Assembly: GCA_963585895.1 (NCBI GenBank)
Contig: OY757904.1
Span: 24,823,292-24,887,291, forward strand
Reading direction: 5' to 3'
DNA from: Sepioteuthis lessoniana
Taxonomy: Eukaryota; Mollusca; Cephalopoda; Myopsida; Loliginidae
Length of the DNA stretch: 64,000 nt
Shown here one piece after another: positions 10,191-21,240 of this stretch. Both the position numbers and the translations under genes were made by a program. The notes under the pieces were generated by a model. It was not told the origin of the DNA, did not search any database, and saw only the letters and a list, made by a program, of their open reading frames with translations. How positions within the stretch are numbered: the stretch's first letter is position 1; each line of letters starts with the position of its first letter.

Positions 10191-13100
10191 CGATACTTGA
10201 CGTTACTAAAAGGTCAACCATCGATGTATTTTAAATGCTCGTAGCTGCTTAACTTCTGTGATGCGTCAGGTAATCTTTGCGCTCAGTATGACTTGATAGT
10301 AAGAAGTTAGATAGATATCTCCTGTTTCTGACAACTAGGGTCCAGTATGGGTAAGCAGTTATGTAATACTAGTTATGAATTATTGAAATATCTAATTATT
10401 TTACAATTCTGATACATAAAACGCTTCGCTAAAAAGGTGTGCGCAATGAAAGTTTAAAGCGTTTTGAAATGAAAATTATCCTTTTCACACATGGCATTGT
10501 ATATTGGTAAATATCTTTATTATTTATCTATAACATTTTAGCAACGCTTAATATGTTTATATAATCAACATGTCGATTCTTCTATTTCTTAGACTGACTC
10601 TCAGGAAATAAGATTGATTGGTTTTATGTCCAATATTCAAGTGTTATTTTATACCTTAAGGTTAGGGAATGTGTTTATTGTACATTTATATTGACATTTG
10701 TGTATATTTCTTTATTCTTTTTTTACAGTTATATGATACCAAGTATCTTTATTTAATACAGATAATTTTCACACAGTCGGATGATTTCAAGAATTCCTAT
10801 CTAATATCAATAATTATATGGTTTTAAGCAATTACTTCGATTTTATGATAATCATTTGTTTTTATCGTTATATGGATTATGGTAATTAATAAAAATTTTT
10901 GTCACACATATTATAATTTTAAGTAAACTATTCTTAGTTGTCTAAATTTCTGAAACGAAGCTTGATGATTTTTGAAATCCTGATGTTAGCTTGATGATAG
11001 TCCGAAAACCCTTAATGATAAAAACTATTCTTAATACAAATAATTTAATATTTTATTGCGTAAAGTATTTTTTCTAATACGAATGTTCATTAAAAAGACC
11101 TCGTTGAATCAAAGATGGGCAGTCAGAAAATAATAGTATCTGTGTTATAATGTTACGAAGCAAATTAATCTATTTTAAGTCTTTAGTTGAATTTCGTTTT
11201 TTAATATATTTCGTGTCAACACTTTTTGTTGACTTTTAATAACTTATATTTGTTTATCAGCTCTTGATGTTGAACTGTATCAACACATGCATTTCTAGGA
11301 TGTTTACTTGAATTGCAGACGTTCCAACATTTTATATCTTAATGAAATATTGGACATATATTATAACACGCGTAGTTGAATTATTCCTTCTTCAATAGAC
11401 ATTTTTCCTAAGCTTTAAAATTTCACAGAATTTCTGGTGTCACATGGTCGATGTACAAAGATTTTTTTTTCTTATATTTGTTTTAAATCTATGAATTTAT
11501 TTCATCCAGCTTTTAGTGTCTAATATTCTTTAGAATCATCAGGATATGGTCGAGTGTCAGTTAGTCCTATTGTTTTCGCTAAATTATCATAGAAATTTTC
11601 CTAATTGCTTCAGAAGTGGTGATAGCCAATTAGAATTCGGTGATTTAATTTCCTCTTCCATATTTTTTATTGGCCTGACACTGAAACGTATTGAAAGATT
11701 TCCCGGTCTATTTCGTCTGAGAAGTTCGATATTCATGTGGTAAATATCGTGTCAATAGCATTCCATTCTTTATCTATGCGTATGATGAGATATTGTTCTC
11801 AATGTATATGAATTGGCCGACTTATTTAAGAGCTTTATCATTAAATTAATATATGGCACCATCTTTATTAAAACATGTGAACGCTGTTTATATTTCAGGT
11901 AGAGACGAATACATCTTGATAACAACTCCCGGTTAAGCAGTAGAAATTCTGCTTGAACTGGTGTATTTGCAAAAAGCACTCGAAAAACTATGCAGTCAGC
12001 ATAAGAATTAGTTTCGCAAGGATATAGTTTGCTTTGTGATTTAATCGATTATTTGAAATTCTGATAAGGAACATGGGGGATTTTTTCAAGAGTATTTAAT
12101 CAAAAATTTTATCCGTCTTCCAGTTGAGTGTTTACTCACCGGGCTCTATTAGAATATATTTCTAAACTTTAAATGTTTCAAAAAACATAAATACGCAATT
12201 AGGATTTTTTTCGTAAAAAATGAATGTTACCATTTTACTATGCATTTTGCTGATCATATTATTAAATACGAGTCTCTAATATTATTGTCTATGTCTTTTA
12301 ATTTCTTTTTAAATCGAAAAATATCTAAAGAACAGAGAAAAGGTCTGGGATTTGATCTGAATTTCTTAAAAGAAGATTAAGGGCAAGTAATTGCTTTAAA
12401 GTATTTCTTTTAAGTCTGTGAGTGTAATTAAAATGGTACTCAAAACCGGAACCAAAACATAAATGAGTTGTTGACTAACAATTAAAACTTCCGGCGGATT
12501 TGATTAGAAAAAAAAATTCTTACTGGCAAAGGGACAAAAGGCTTATGAAGGAGCAATTAAAATCTTAGGGTAAGTTAATCATCAATTACTGTCGGACGGA
12601 ATATTATTAACTCTAAAAATTGATTGGATTTTATGTACTAACCAAAGGGAAATATATGTTGGCGCTGGATATAATCGATCCTTGTTTCAAAATTGTTTTC
12701 ATCGAATAATAAACACAAATTTTTAGAACATTTTACATAAAATTAGCTGATGAGTGATGACCTGATAAGTTATGAAAGGGCTAAGGCTTCTGGAAACAAA
12801 ACAAGAGAAAAGAGTGACATGATGCGTAGCAATTCGTTTCCGTTTGTGTTGGCGCCACTCAGAGGATCTTTTTGTCTGTTTTGGCGTGAAACCCACACAA
12901 AACACTGAGGACGAGATCTCCCGTGAGACCGGTAGTGGAGGAGGGAAGGAATGTCCGAGAGAAGACAGAGAGAGCTAGTTGACAAAGCAGGGCAGAAGAG
13001 GATGGTTGGCTTGAGATAGCAGTCCAGGGCAAGGACGGTCAGCAGAAGGAGACAGTGAGAGAAGACAGTCAAAGATGAGTTAGCATTCCTTGTGGCTTTG

Positions 13101-13850
13101 CACAACTTTCGCGCCAAATACACTCCCACGAAAGTCTACAAATGCACGGAAGGCTGCAAGAAAAGTATTATACAGACTCCTCTTTCTTACGCTTGGAGCT
13201 GACCCAAGTCCATGTTTGTTCATTGGTTCTTTTTCTTCCACCTTCTCGGTTGGATTTGTGTGGCCGTAAAGAAATGTGTGATACCCCTGGTCGGGAATGA
13301 GAAAAAAAAAAAAAAACTAGATGGATCACTAGCCATGAATAGTTTGATTAAACGACTTTGTTATTGTCGGGGGTCGGCCGGCCAGTGGTGTTGTCAAAAA
13401 AGTCTGAAATTTTAATGTCATCATTAATTATTTCTCTTACAAAACACATGGATATAGTTTTAGTCCTTCCTTTCTAATGGCATCTTCTTTACAGTTTTAT
13501 AGTTATTGTGAAGATAACTCCCTAATTCACAATTCTTTCTTCCTAATCAATGAATCAAGTATTTATAATTTAAGCTCCGGATGTAAGTTTCTCGAGTGGC
13601 CGTGATAGTGTTTTTCTTCATCAATCATTCAAGCGATCAGTTGTATGTGTCAGTATATCCGGCAGGGAAAGGGCTGATATTGGATAACATGTCAAGCATA
13701 AGAGCTTTTGAGCTTTATGGATTTATGAAAACTCTACAGAATTCGGAGAGATAATGCCATTTATCGTCGTGATAAACGCTGCATTACGTGTGCGTAAAAC
13801 TGCCAATTGAAAAAGAACAAAACCAATTTATTACTTTCTTTCAAAATTGG
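10191..13850. other. Long stretch without recognised features
   Basis: Mostly AT-rich. The block 12770-13210 is richer in GC and purines on the plus strand and holds overlapping minus-strand frames (119 and 60 codons) with no recognisable domain. I cannot tell whether it is a decayed LTR, an exon or chance. No tRNA-like boxes or known element ends were seen. Confidence 0.4.
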
Positions 13851-13853
13851 AAA

Positions 13854-13854
<1 letters not shown>

Positions 13855-13888
<34 letters not shown>

Positions 13889-13889
13889 T
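13855..13889. repeat. (CTAT)n microsatellite
   Basis: About eight perfect tetranucleotide units. Confidence 0.95.
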
Positions 13890-13997
13890 ATACATGGTGA
13901 AGCAAATGCTTTGAGGGCATGACTAACGCTATTAAGTCAATATTTATTATTGGGAAATGATAGTGACTATCCTATAAAACCTTCCAATACTGCTCAG

Positions 13998-13999
<2 letters not shown>

Positions 14000-14073
<74 letters not shown>
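14000..14073. repeat. (TA)n-(TG)n compound microsatellite
   Basis: About 20 TA units (14000-14039) change directly into about 17 TG units. The rest of 13890-14780 shows nothing recognisable. Confidence 0.95.
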
Positions 14074-14074
<1 letters not shown>

Positions 14075-14789
14075 CGGGGAGCGTAAAGAAATACTCAACA
14101 TCACTTCGTGACTCACTTTCTCAGGCGATAAACTGACAGTCACCAAGTGCCATTGTCTCTATGTCTTCGCTGTCCCAATTTATGCATACATGCACTATGA
14201 CAGTAACTAAACTCTATTTATGAAGAAAACGAAATGTATATAAGGTGCTAATATAAATATCTCGAATGAAACTGAAGTAGACAACATCTGAGGCAAGTTT
14301 TCCGATGAAAACACAATGAAATGTTTTAAGTTAATGTTTAGGACGAGTGATTGTACATAGATATCTGAATAAATTGATGTATGTTTAAAAAGTAGTAAGA
14401 TTTTTAAATCTTTAAACTTGATCAATTTACTGAAAAAGGCTGTTAGGAAACACTCATGATATAATTTGTTCCACATTTCAAGTAAGGTCTATCGATGAGT
14501 CATAGAATAATTCAACTGCAAAGGCCTATATTTATTGCAAAGACGTAAGTTAGGCTCACAATAAATCCCCTGAGTATGTCACAAAATACATCTGGACTTG
14601 ACCTTCCTATTCTAGAACTCTTGGGAGGATGTATTTCCACTTAAATTATTTCCAGATACATTCTAACTGAGTTTGGCATTAAAGTTATGGTTCCAACTAT
14701 GACTACAATGGATATGTTTGAATATTATGAGTATTTAATGGGAATACCGGAAGGCATGTAAGAGTGCTAAAAGATAATTATTGTTATTA

Positions 14790-15045
14790 AATAGCTGGTT
14801 TGAATTCCGAGTTTTCTTTCTCCTGCATGGGTTTTTCTTACAACATCTAAAGAGTCCAGTCTACACAGATATTTACTGATAGTTATTGGAGATGAAAAGA
14901 GATAGATTGATACTATTACACAGAGGATTAGAACCATGTGCAAAGCAAAGTGCATCGTTCAGTATTTGAACTCGGATTGTCGATCCCATTTGCTACAACG
15001 AAAACAGTAATACAACCCTTACATTTTATAGAACTCATGATTTCG
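14790..15045 (-). mobile_element. SINE-B copy, near full length
   Basis: In plus coordinates it reads, in order, GGTTTGAATTCCGAGTTTTC, CTCCTGCATGGG, AGTCCAGTCTACACAG, the diverged central block, then TTTGAACTCGGATTGTCG (complement of the B box) and CATTTGCTACAACG. This is the SINE-B order seen at 30.4-30.7 kb on the same strand. The 3' terminal CCTGCCCGAGCGG part is absent. Confidence 0.65.
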
Positions 15046-15940
15046 ATATTTATTGCACTGTGATTGAAAATTATGAATTTGGTAAACTCTGTGTGAAGAA
15101 AATCTACGGTAGCCCTAATCTTATATCGGCAATCGCTACACAATTATATATTCTTGTGGGATGTTGTACTAGTCTGTAAATGCGTACACATACTTGTTTA
15201 TAATTAAAAACGAATGTACATTTAGAAATATTCAGAAAAGACACGTTTTTTTCTCTATTTTCATTAAAAAAATAAAATAAAACTAACAATAGTACTAAAG
15301 AGAAAGAAAGTAAGGAGTTTGTTGTTAGGCGCCGCCTATTCGTGTTTCAGCGCAAATGGGAGACACAATTCAAATAATCGCGTATGATAATAGAGACGGC
15401 GCCAGCGTAAACGTAACACAAAACCCCATTCAATTAACAACAAACGTTTGTCACGCCATATGGTGTCAATCATTGTTTTAAGATGGCTGTTGTGTATTTA
15501 CCGTAGGCTTTCGAGAAAGATCAGCAATTAGGCCTGAATTTTCCATGCTACTTTGTTCTCTGATACACCATTCCAAACATGACTCAGCAAGTGACATAAA
15601 CTTTTATAATCTCTGGATGCAGGTCAGTGGAAATTTATGCTATTAGTAATCAGAACAAGCTTTTCTCTACAATGACGTTAAGGATGGCATTGATATTTAG
15701 AGGTACATAACTATTTCAGAAGCTTGGGAGAATATGGGTTAACAGATCATCTATTCATGACCAGAACACCAGACCAAGTGATAATCAACAAACAAAAAAC
15801 CGAAAAAAAAAAAAGAACTTGGTGGAATTGGGAGTTTCATATCCAAGCGGGTCACCTGGGGGTGCTGAATTCAAAGGAAGCTCAAACCTCTTAGACTTTA
15901 TTGGAGAAATAAGAAAGCAGTGGGACATGAAAATCACTTT
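15046..15940. other. Unassigned stretch with a short inverted-repeat unit
   Basis: Contains an 11-bp perfect inverted repeat at 15317-15327 and 15435-15445 enclosing a GC-richer 129-bp segment with two GGCGCC sites, possibly MITE-like. The rest is featureless, and the plus-strand frame at 15819-16193 lies mostly within RepX and is chance. Confidence 0.35.
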
Positions 15941-15941
15941 G

Positions 15942-16504
15942 GGTTGGTTTGTTTGGTTTTATGGCATATCAACCTTTGTAGATTATTTAATGCCAAATAC
16001 ATTTTTATGTAAATCTATTCTATTTAAAACAGTTCAGTTTAGCATAAGTACAGGTTTTAATTGTCAAAAACATATCTATTTTAAACTATTCAAGCAGTTA
16101 TATGTAGCAATTCAGTTAAGTGTAAATACAGTTTCAATGTCGAAAACCAGTTCTATTTCAAATAATTCAGTTAAGCATAAGCACGCAGTTTAAATGAAAG
16201 TATTGTTTAATTGTCAAAATCATTTCTATTTCAAGCTATTCAATTTACTCAAACAATTCAGCTTAGCATAAGAATGCTGTTAGTTCTATTTAACCCATTG
16301 ATAGGGCCCTATCAGGTGCAGACATTCCGGGCCAGAGCGGACCTGGGAGCGATGGCAATGAAGGGGTACTCCGCATTTCCCAAACTTCCAGCTCACCATC
16401 AGATTGTTTAGTGTCATATCCAGGACACTCGTTGTGGAGGGGTCTTACCCCTCTGCAGAGAATCAGTTGGTGTATTCTACAGCCCCAGCCGACTGGGCAA
16501 ATGT
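15942..16504 (+). repeat. RepX copy, complete
   Basis: Begins with GGTTGGTTTGTTTGGTTTTA and the hairpin-forming GGCATATCAACCTTTGTAG/ATTATTTAATGCC. Four diverged internal units follow (CAGTTTAGCATAAG-type motifs near 16033, 16110, 16166 and 16257). The core (CCGGGCCAGAGCGGACCTGG) and the end CCCCAGCCGACTGGGCAA complete it. AAATCAC flanks both sides (15931-15937, 16505-16511) and the match extends to AAATCAC-TTG with one mismatch. Length is about 560 bp. It has no coding capacity. Confidence 0.85.
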
Positions 16505-17291
16505 AAATCACATTGATACTTAAAGTAATTAGTGTACGGTTCCCAAATGCTTGGAAAGGGGCTGGAAGAGTTAACAACTGAATGACCAATCGAGATCATC
16601 CATTGTTTAGATCGGCTAGAATATTGAGAAAAGGATTGGAGACTTGAGGAAACTTGCTGTCACTCAGACATCAGTGAAAGATCATTAGTTGTGAAAGACT
16701 TGCAAGGAGTAAAAATATCCAGCTTTACATTTGTGTGTAAAATCAATTAACCCATACTCTACCATGATTATTGTTAATTTGTTAGTAGGGTTATTACTAT
16801 TATTACTCCTTGAGAGTTTTTCATGTCAGCGTTATATGATGGTCTTTGACTGGAGTTGAAGTGACAAAAAGTCTCCTCAAGTATCCAGGACTCTTCTCAG
16901 TATTCTGGTCAATCTCAATAATGCAGTACTTTGGAAGCTCTCCACTTGTCCTCTTATTTCTAAATACTCCAGTCTCTTTATTAATCATTTTTGACTTTTC
17001 CGAGAGCACGAATTACAATCAGTATAACCGTCACTTTCACATTCCACAATTTTTTTTTCAATTCTGTAGCAAGATTGAGCTATTTATCCTTCTTTTTAAT
17101 TTCTTTTAATTCTACTCGGTTGTCCGCCGAGTGAGCAAAGACCACATTTTTGTAAGTTTTCTTTTTGTTGATTATAATAAGGTCCAGTCGTCTACCAGAG
17201 ATTATGTTATCTGTTTATATGTCAAAACCTCAAAAGAGTCATTGTGTGTCATTCTCCAGGACAGATGTTGGGGTGTGCATAAGCCATTTAT

Positions 17292-17365
17292 TTGGGGTGC
17301 CCGTGGTGTAATGGTTATCGTCGTAGGAAATGGACATGGCGACACGAGTTCAATTTATTTAAGTT
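17292..17365 (+). mobile_element. SINE-B head inserted in the LINE
   Basis: GGTGCCCGTGGTGTAATGGTTATCGTC contains an A box, and CGACACGAGTTCAA is the start of a B box, giving the tRNA-like head of SINE-B. The central block and tail are absent, so this is a head-only or deleted insertion. LINE sequence resumes by about 17430 with part of the LINE missing. Confidence 0.7.
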
Positions 17366-17851
17366 CTCCCCTTGTCCACATCAAAAATGGTCAAGAATAT
17401 TTTATGAGGGAAACCACCCAGATATTTATTCCTTGGAAAAGGTTTCTGCTACATATTTCTCAAGTAGGTTTCTCGTTCTCCTGAAATATTCTTTTTTAAT
17501 TTTTTCTTTCATCTCTGCTTATTTCATGCGGTCAGCTTCAAGTATCCGCAAGTATTTGTAGGTTTCATTTTCTTCAAGCGTTCTAAATTTGTCTTGATAT
17601 CTTAGGTTCATCCTGTCCTTAAGTTGTTGTTTGCAGCTTTTCATTACTAGCGTGGCGCATTTTTATTTGCTAAATTCCATTCCTGACTGTATATTTTGAC
17701 TGTGAGCATTAGAGTTTCCAATCCTTCTTCATTTTTGGCAAACAGTCTGATATCGTCTATGTACATGAGATGATTTATCTTTTCCTGCGATTTACTAAGT
17801 TTGTATCTGGCTGTGCATTTCCTAATCATGTGATTGGGTTGTATCATCACA

Positions 17852-18665
17852 ATTCATCATCATCATGTCGTGTTGGAAGCACGGATATCCCTGAACCTCT
17901 CTCGCTACTTTTCCCTATCGTTCATCGCCTCAGGCAGGTCTTCTGGACAACATCCTGTATCCTCACATAGTTGCTGAATGTATGTTCGTGCAGGTCGTCC
18001 TGCTTTTGCACGCCCATGTGTGGGGGTCCATATGAGTACATCTCTTATGAGTTCGTCCCTGCTTCTCCAGCAGTGTCCCGCATGTCTGGTTCGTCTAACT
18101 TGAATAGTTTTCGTGATAGGAGGCAGGTGGCCGTACAGTTGGTGTCTTGTGGGGTGTTGCCGCCAGGACTTGTTCAAGATTGCTCGCAGCATTCTTGTGT
18201 AATTGCCGTCTAGCTTCTTCTCCAGCCGTTTTGTTAGAGTACATGTAGTGCATCCATATAGCAGTATCGATGCGACTGCTGCCTGGAAGAAACTGCGTTT
18301 CATTTTATCGGTTAGGTCTGATTTCCATATAATGGATAGCCTATTGATAGCTGTCCATGCATTCGTTAGCCTCGTGTCGATGTCCTTATCGGTTGATGCG
18401 ACGCTGCTTCCTAGGTAGTTTAAGAGGGCTTCCGTCTAGAGTGGAGATGTCCCCCGTTTGATCATAGCACATATATTCCGTTTTGTGTGCATTGACATAG
18501 AGTCCTATACCTGCGGCTGCTCGTTCAAAAATATGCAGTAGTGTTTCAGCTTGGTTGGGTGTATTTGCCAGTATCGCTATGTCATCGGCGTAGTCGGCGT
18601 CGGTAATTGTTTTTGCTGGGTACCTTCTGCTTCTTTTCTTTGTCAGCTCGAAGCCGTTCTCTCTG
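17852..18665 (-). mobile_element. 5'-truncated RTE LINE nested in the RLE-LINE, with target duplication
   Basis: On the minus strand it starts at 18665 with GAGAACGGCTTCGAGCTG, runs through the RT palm and the C-terminal region, and ends in (ATG)n at 17852. The nonamer ATCATCACA flanks it at 17843-17851 and 18666-18674, a perfect 9-bp target duplication. It interrupts the RLE-LINE RT gene between two conserved blocks, so this event is younger than the host copy. Length is 814 bp. Confidence 0.88.
17905..18665 (-). pseudogene. RTE reverse transcriptase, C-terminal half, frameshifted
   Basis: The upstream frame reads ENGFELTKKRSRRYPA, then TDADYADDIAILANT with the catalytic YADD box, then the VNAHKTEYMCYDQTGD block. 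The frame breaks near 18420, and a second frame (17905-18303) gives MKRSFFQAAVASILLYGC through to EDLPEAMNDREK. The breakpoint destroys the stretch equivalent to LVDKFTYLGSSVES in the 50-kb copy. The host LINE frame runs straight into this sequence, so the 127-codon open frame at 18386-18769 is a chance fusion of the two elements. Confidence 0.82.
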
Positions 18666-20439
18666 ATCATCACAGTTATAAATAGTAATCGTAATAGTGC
18701 ATCTCGCTGGTATAGAGGTCTTTGGATTTTTGCTTCAGGTGAGCTTTTCCTTCCTGCTGTCAATTCCACTCTTCAGTTTTTCATGATTTTCTCGGTAAAA
18801 TCTAAGAATTCATCTGATATTTTGCACATTTTCAGACAGTTTATTATCCTGCTTTGCGGGACTTTATCATATAACTTTTTGTAGTCAACCCTAGCCATAG
18901 CTAAATTTGGCGCCTTTTGCTCTTCTTGAGAATATGCTAATCAATGTTGAATAGTTCGCCTGTACCTCTGGATCTTTTGCAGGATTCTTCCAATTTCTCA
19001 AGGAACAATGTGCGGCTTGTTAGTGAGAAATAAGTGTCTTTTTTGTCGTTAGTATTTTTTACATTAGATTATGGGTCTGTAGTTGCTTGGGGCGGTTTCT
19101 TTTCGGGTTATTTTATCAATGTGGTCTTTCCTTTGGTCATCCATTTGTGTCCCATGGCTTTTTGTAGAAACCTGCTCATTTCGAGCTCTAGTCTGTCATG
19201 AATGGTAGTGATTGTCTTCCACCAGAATCCATGAATTCCAACACTACCTGGCGTTTTCCAATTTGATATCTTTAGTGTAATTCTCAGTAAATCTACGTGT
19301 ATTACCACTTTTAGTCCCTCTTCAAGTCCTTCTAACTCTTTCGTCATGTTCCTTATCTATTCGGTATTTTTTTAATGTTCTCTTGTTAGCTAGACTTTCC
19401 TCCAAATTTGTTCAGCTTCAATTGCATCCAGTTCTTGGTATGTTTTCGTGTCATCACTCCTATCTTGGTAGTTAATTGATTTGGAATGTACTGTTTTGTC
19501 TGTATTGTTTTAGCCTTTGTCTACATATTTTTGATCTCCCTTTTTTCGTCAATTCTTTCTGGCTTATTTCTTCAAGTTGTATTGTTATTTTTATTGTTTT
19601 GCTTTTTCCCTTATGTCCTAACGTGTTCTAGCGTTTTTTCTTTGTTTTATCATTTTTGCTTGTTTTCCTAACTTTCTAATCTGCGTTTCCACTATAATTT
19701 CCAATCAAGCTTTTGATTTTTTGTTCGTGCTCTTTAAGGGAATCCCGATATTCTCACAAACTAATTTATCAATGCATAGATTAGTTCATTTATGTTTTTT
19801 GTAGGTATATGTGTTAGTGCTTGATTTATTTTTCCGTCTCGATCTAGATTGTTCTCCATCCTATATTTCTTAGTGATAGCAAGGTAGTCTTTTGTTGATT
19901 CATAATTCTCTTTAAATTTTCTTAATATATGCTTGTTCATGTGCAGTTGCTTGCTCTGTGTTTTTCGGGGTTGTACTGTTTCTATTTTCAGAAATTAGCG
20001 ATTCATTTCAGTTCCCTTGATCTTGTTTTTCCGTACTTGGTGTGTATGATATTGTTTTACTGCCTTGTTCATTATTTGCTTTCTGATGTATTTCTAGTAT
20101 TTTAGGATCAGAAAACCAAACTTTCTTTATTATTGTCCTAACTTGGTCCGCAAGACTTTTGCTTGTTGTCTGAATACTAGCGCTTTCTGGTTAGATCTTT
20201 ATCATTCTTTTTCTATATCCTCTTTGTGTAGTTTCACTCCCCCCAGCATTTGGTGAAGTATGCCGTTATGCAAGCGATTGGTTCCTCCGCCATGGTTTCC
20301 ATCCATCATGCTTCTTCCCATGGCTTCTAATAAACACCCCACCGTATAATTTCTAAGTTTTAACTTGATAAATTACAACTGTTTCATGTTTTTTCGATCT
20401 ACTCAAAATTCCTAGGCCCATTTCACTTATAAATGACGA

Positions 20440-21240
20440 CTCTATGGGCATTTTAAGCGACTAACAAATCACTTCTCACACGACAAAACGTGGACGTGGC
20501 TAAGAAAGAGAGAAACTCAATCTCTTCTCATAGCTGCAAAAACAATGCCATAAACACCAACCTTATCAAAACAAGAATAGATGAGACGCTACAAAGGAGC
20601 ATATGTAGGTTATGTGGTGATAGAGAATAAACAATCAATCACGTAATAGACTAATGCAGTAAATTATCAGAGAATGACTATAAGAATAGACATAACATGG
20701 TGGGCAAAATGATCCACTGGGAATCGTGCAAGAAATATAAAATTGACCCTACGAACAAATGGTATATGCACAACCCTGAATCTTTCCTGAAGAATGAGAC
20801 GCACAACTTCCGTTGTGGTTCTTAAATATAAATGGAACACCAAATCTCGGCCAGACGACCAGACCTTATAACAATCAACAAAAAAAGTGAATTTGCAAAA
20901 TTGTGGACTTTACTGTCCCGGTGAACAATACAGTAAAATTAAAAGAAATTTAAAAGAAGGATAAGTACCTCGACCTTTCTAGGGAACTGAGAAAACTTTG
21001 AAACATATAAGTGGGGATTATAATAATTGTAAATGGTGATATTGGTACTGTCTTGGAAATAACTGAATGAATAGAGAGCATCCGAACTATTGCATTATGG
21101 AGATTGGCCCAAAATACTGAAAAGAATCACAAAGAGGCGGGGTGTCTTGCTGTCTTTTAAATCACTCTAAAAGACTATCAGCTAACGATGACAGGAAAAA
21201 AAACAAAACTCTCAAGGCGTAACTATCATGATAATTGTAT
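20440..21240 (+). mobile_element. RLE-type LINE, 5'-truncated 3' part
   Basis: Plus-strand copy of the same family, head-to-head with the copy ending at about 20345. Visible in broken frames are the TWTWLRKRE-like segment, a CRLCGD(R) half of the zinc motif (near 20607), INHVI, the NKWYMHNPESFL segment (20755-20790), RPDL (near 20850), and the FTVP equivalent of the endonuclease core. The terminus is CAAAACTCTCAAGGCGTAA. Many stops are present. Confidence 0.72.

Larger units (their letters stand above)
17647..19347 (-). pseudogene. Reverse transcriptase pseudogene of the RLE-type LINE
   Basis: Fragments read in order on the minus strand. RT fingers at 19108-19347 contain ISNWKTPGSVGIHGFWWKT and HKWMTKGKTTLIK, the N-terminal motif order of R2/R4-like RTs. 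The palm approach at about 18665-18769 is MELTAGRKSSPEAKIQR followed by a mutated QGD motif (YQRDALLRLLF). The catalytic YIDD box lies at 17647-17850 (EKINHLMYIDDIRLFAKNEE). An RTE insertion splits the palm between the last two blocks. The enzyme would copy LINE RNA onto nicked DNA in the nucleus; this copy cannot. Confidence 0.72.
16790..20345 (-). mobile_element. RLE-type non-LTR retrotransposon, long degenerate copy
   Basis: This is the longest copy of an R2/R4-like LINE family whose RT is followed by a zinc-binding motif and a restriction-like endonuclease. The 3' end is at about 16790 with an (ATT)n-type tail, preceded by the family's ...GTGAAAAACTCTC terminus. Coding order on the minus strand: an upstream region (19350-20345), RT fingers (19108-19347), a YIDD palm (near 17750), connection, then the endonuclease end (16820-17290). 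It is split by a nested RTE at 17852-18665 and a SINE head at about 17292-17365, with some deletion at the latter. Many stops and frameshifts make it dead. The 5' boundary is approximate. Confidence 0.75.

Noticed and set aside
12743..12770. Second hammerhead candidate at CTGATGAGTGATGACC
   Set aside because: CTGATGA is present, but there is no matching stem II, GAAA core or complementary stem I.
12770..13129. A 119-codon minus-strand frame in a GC-richer block
   Set aside because: Low-complexity Ser/Leu composition, no motif, and overlapping frames on the same strand. I could not support it as an exon.
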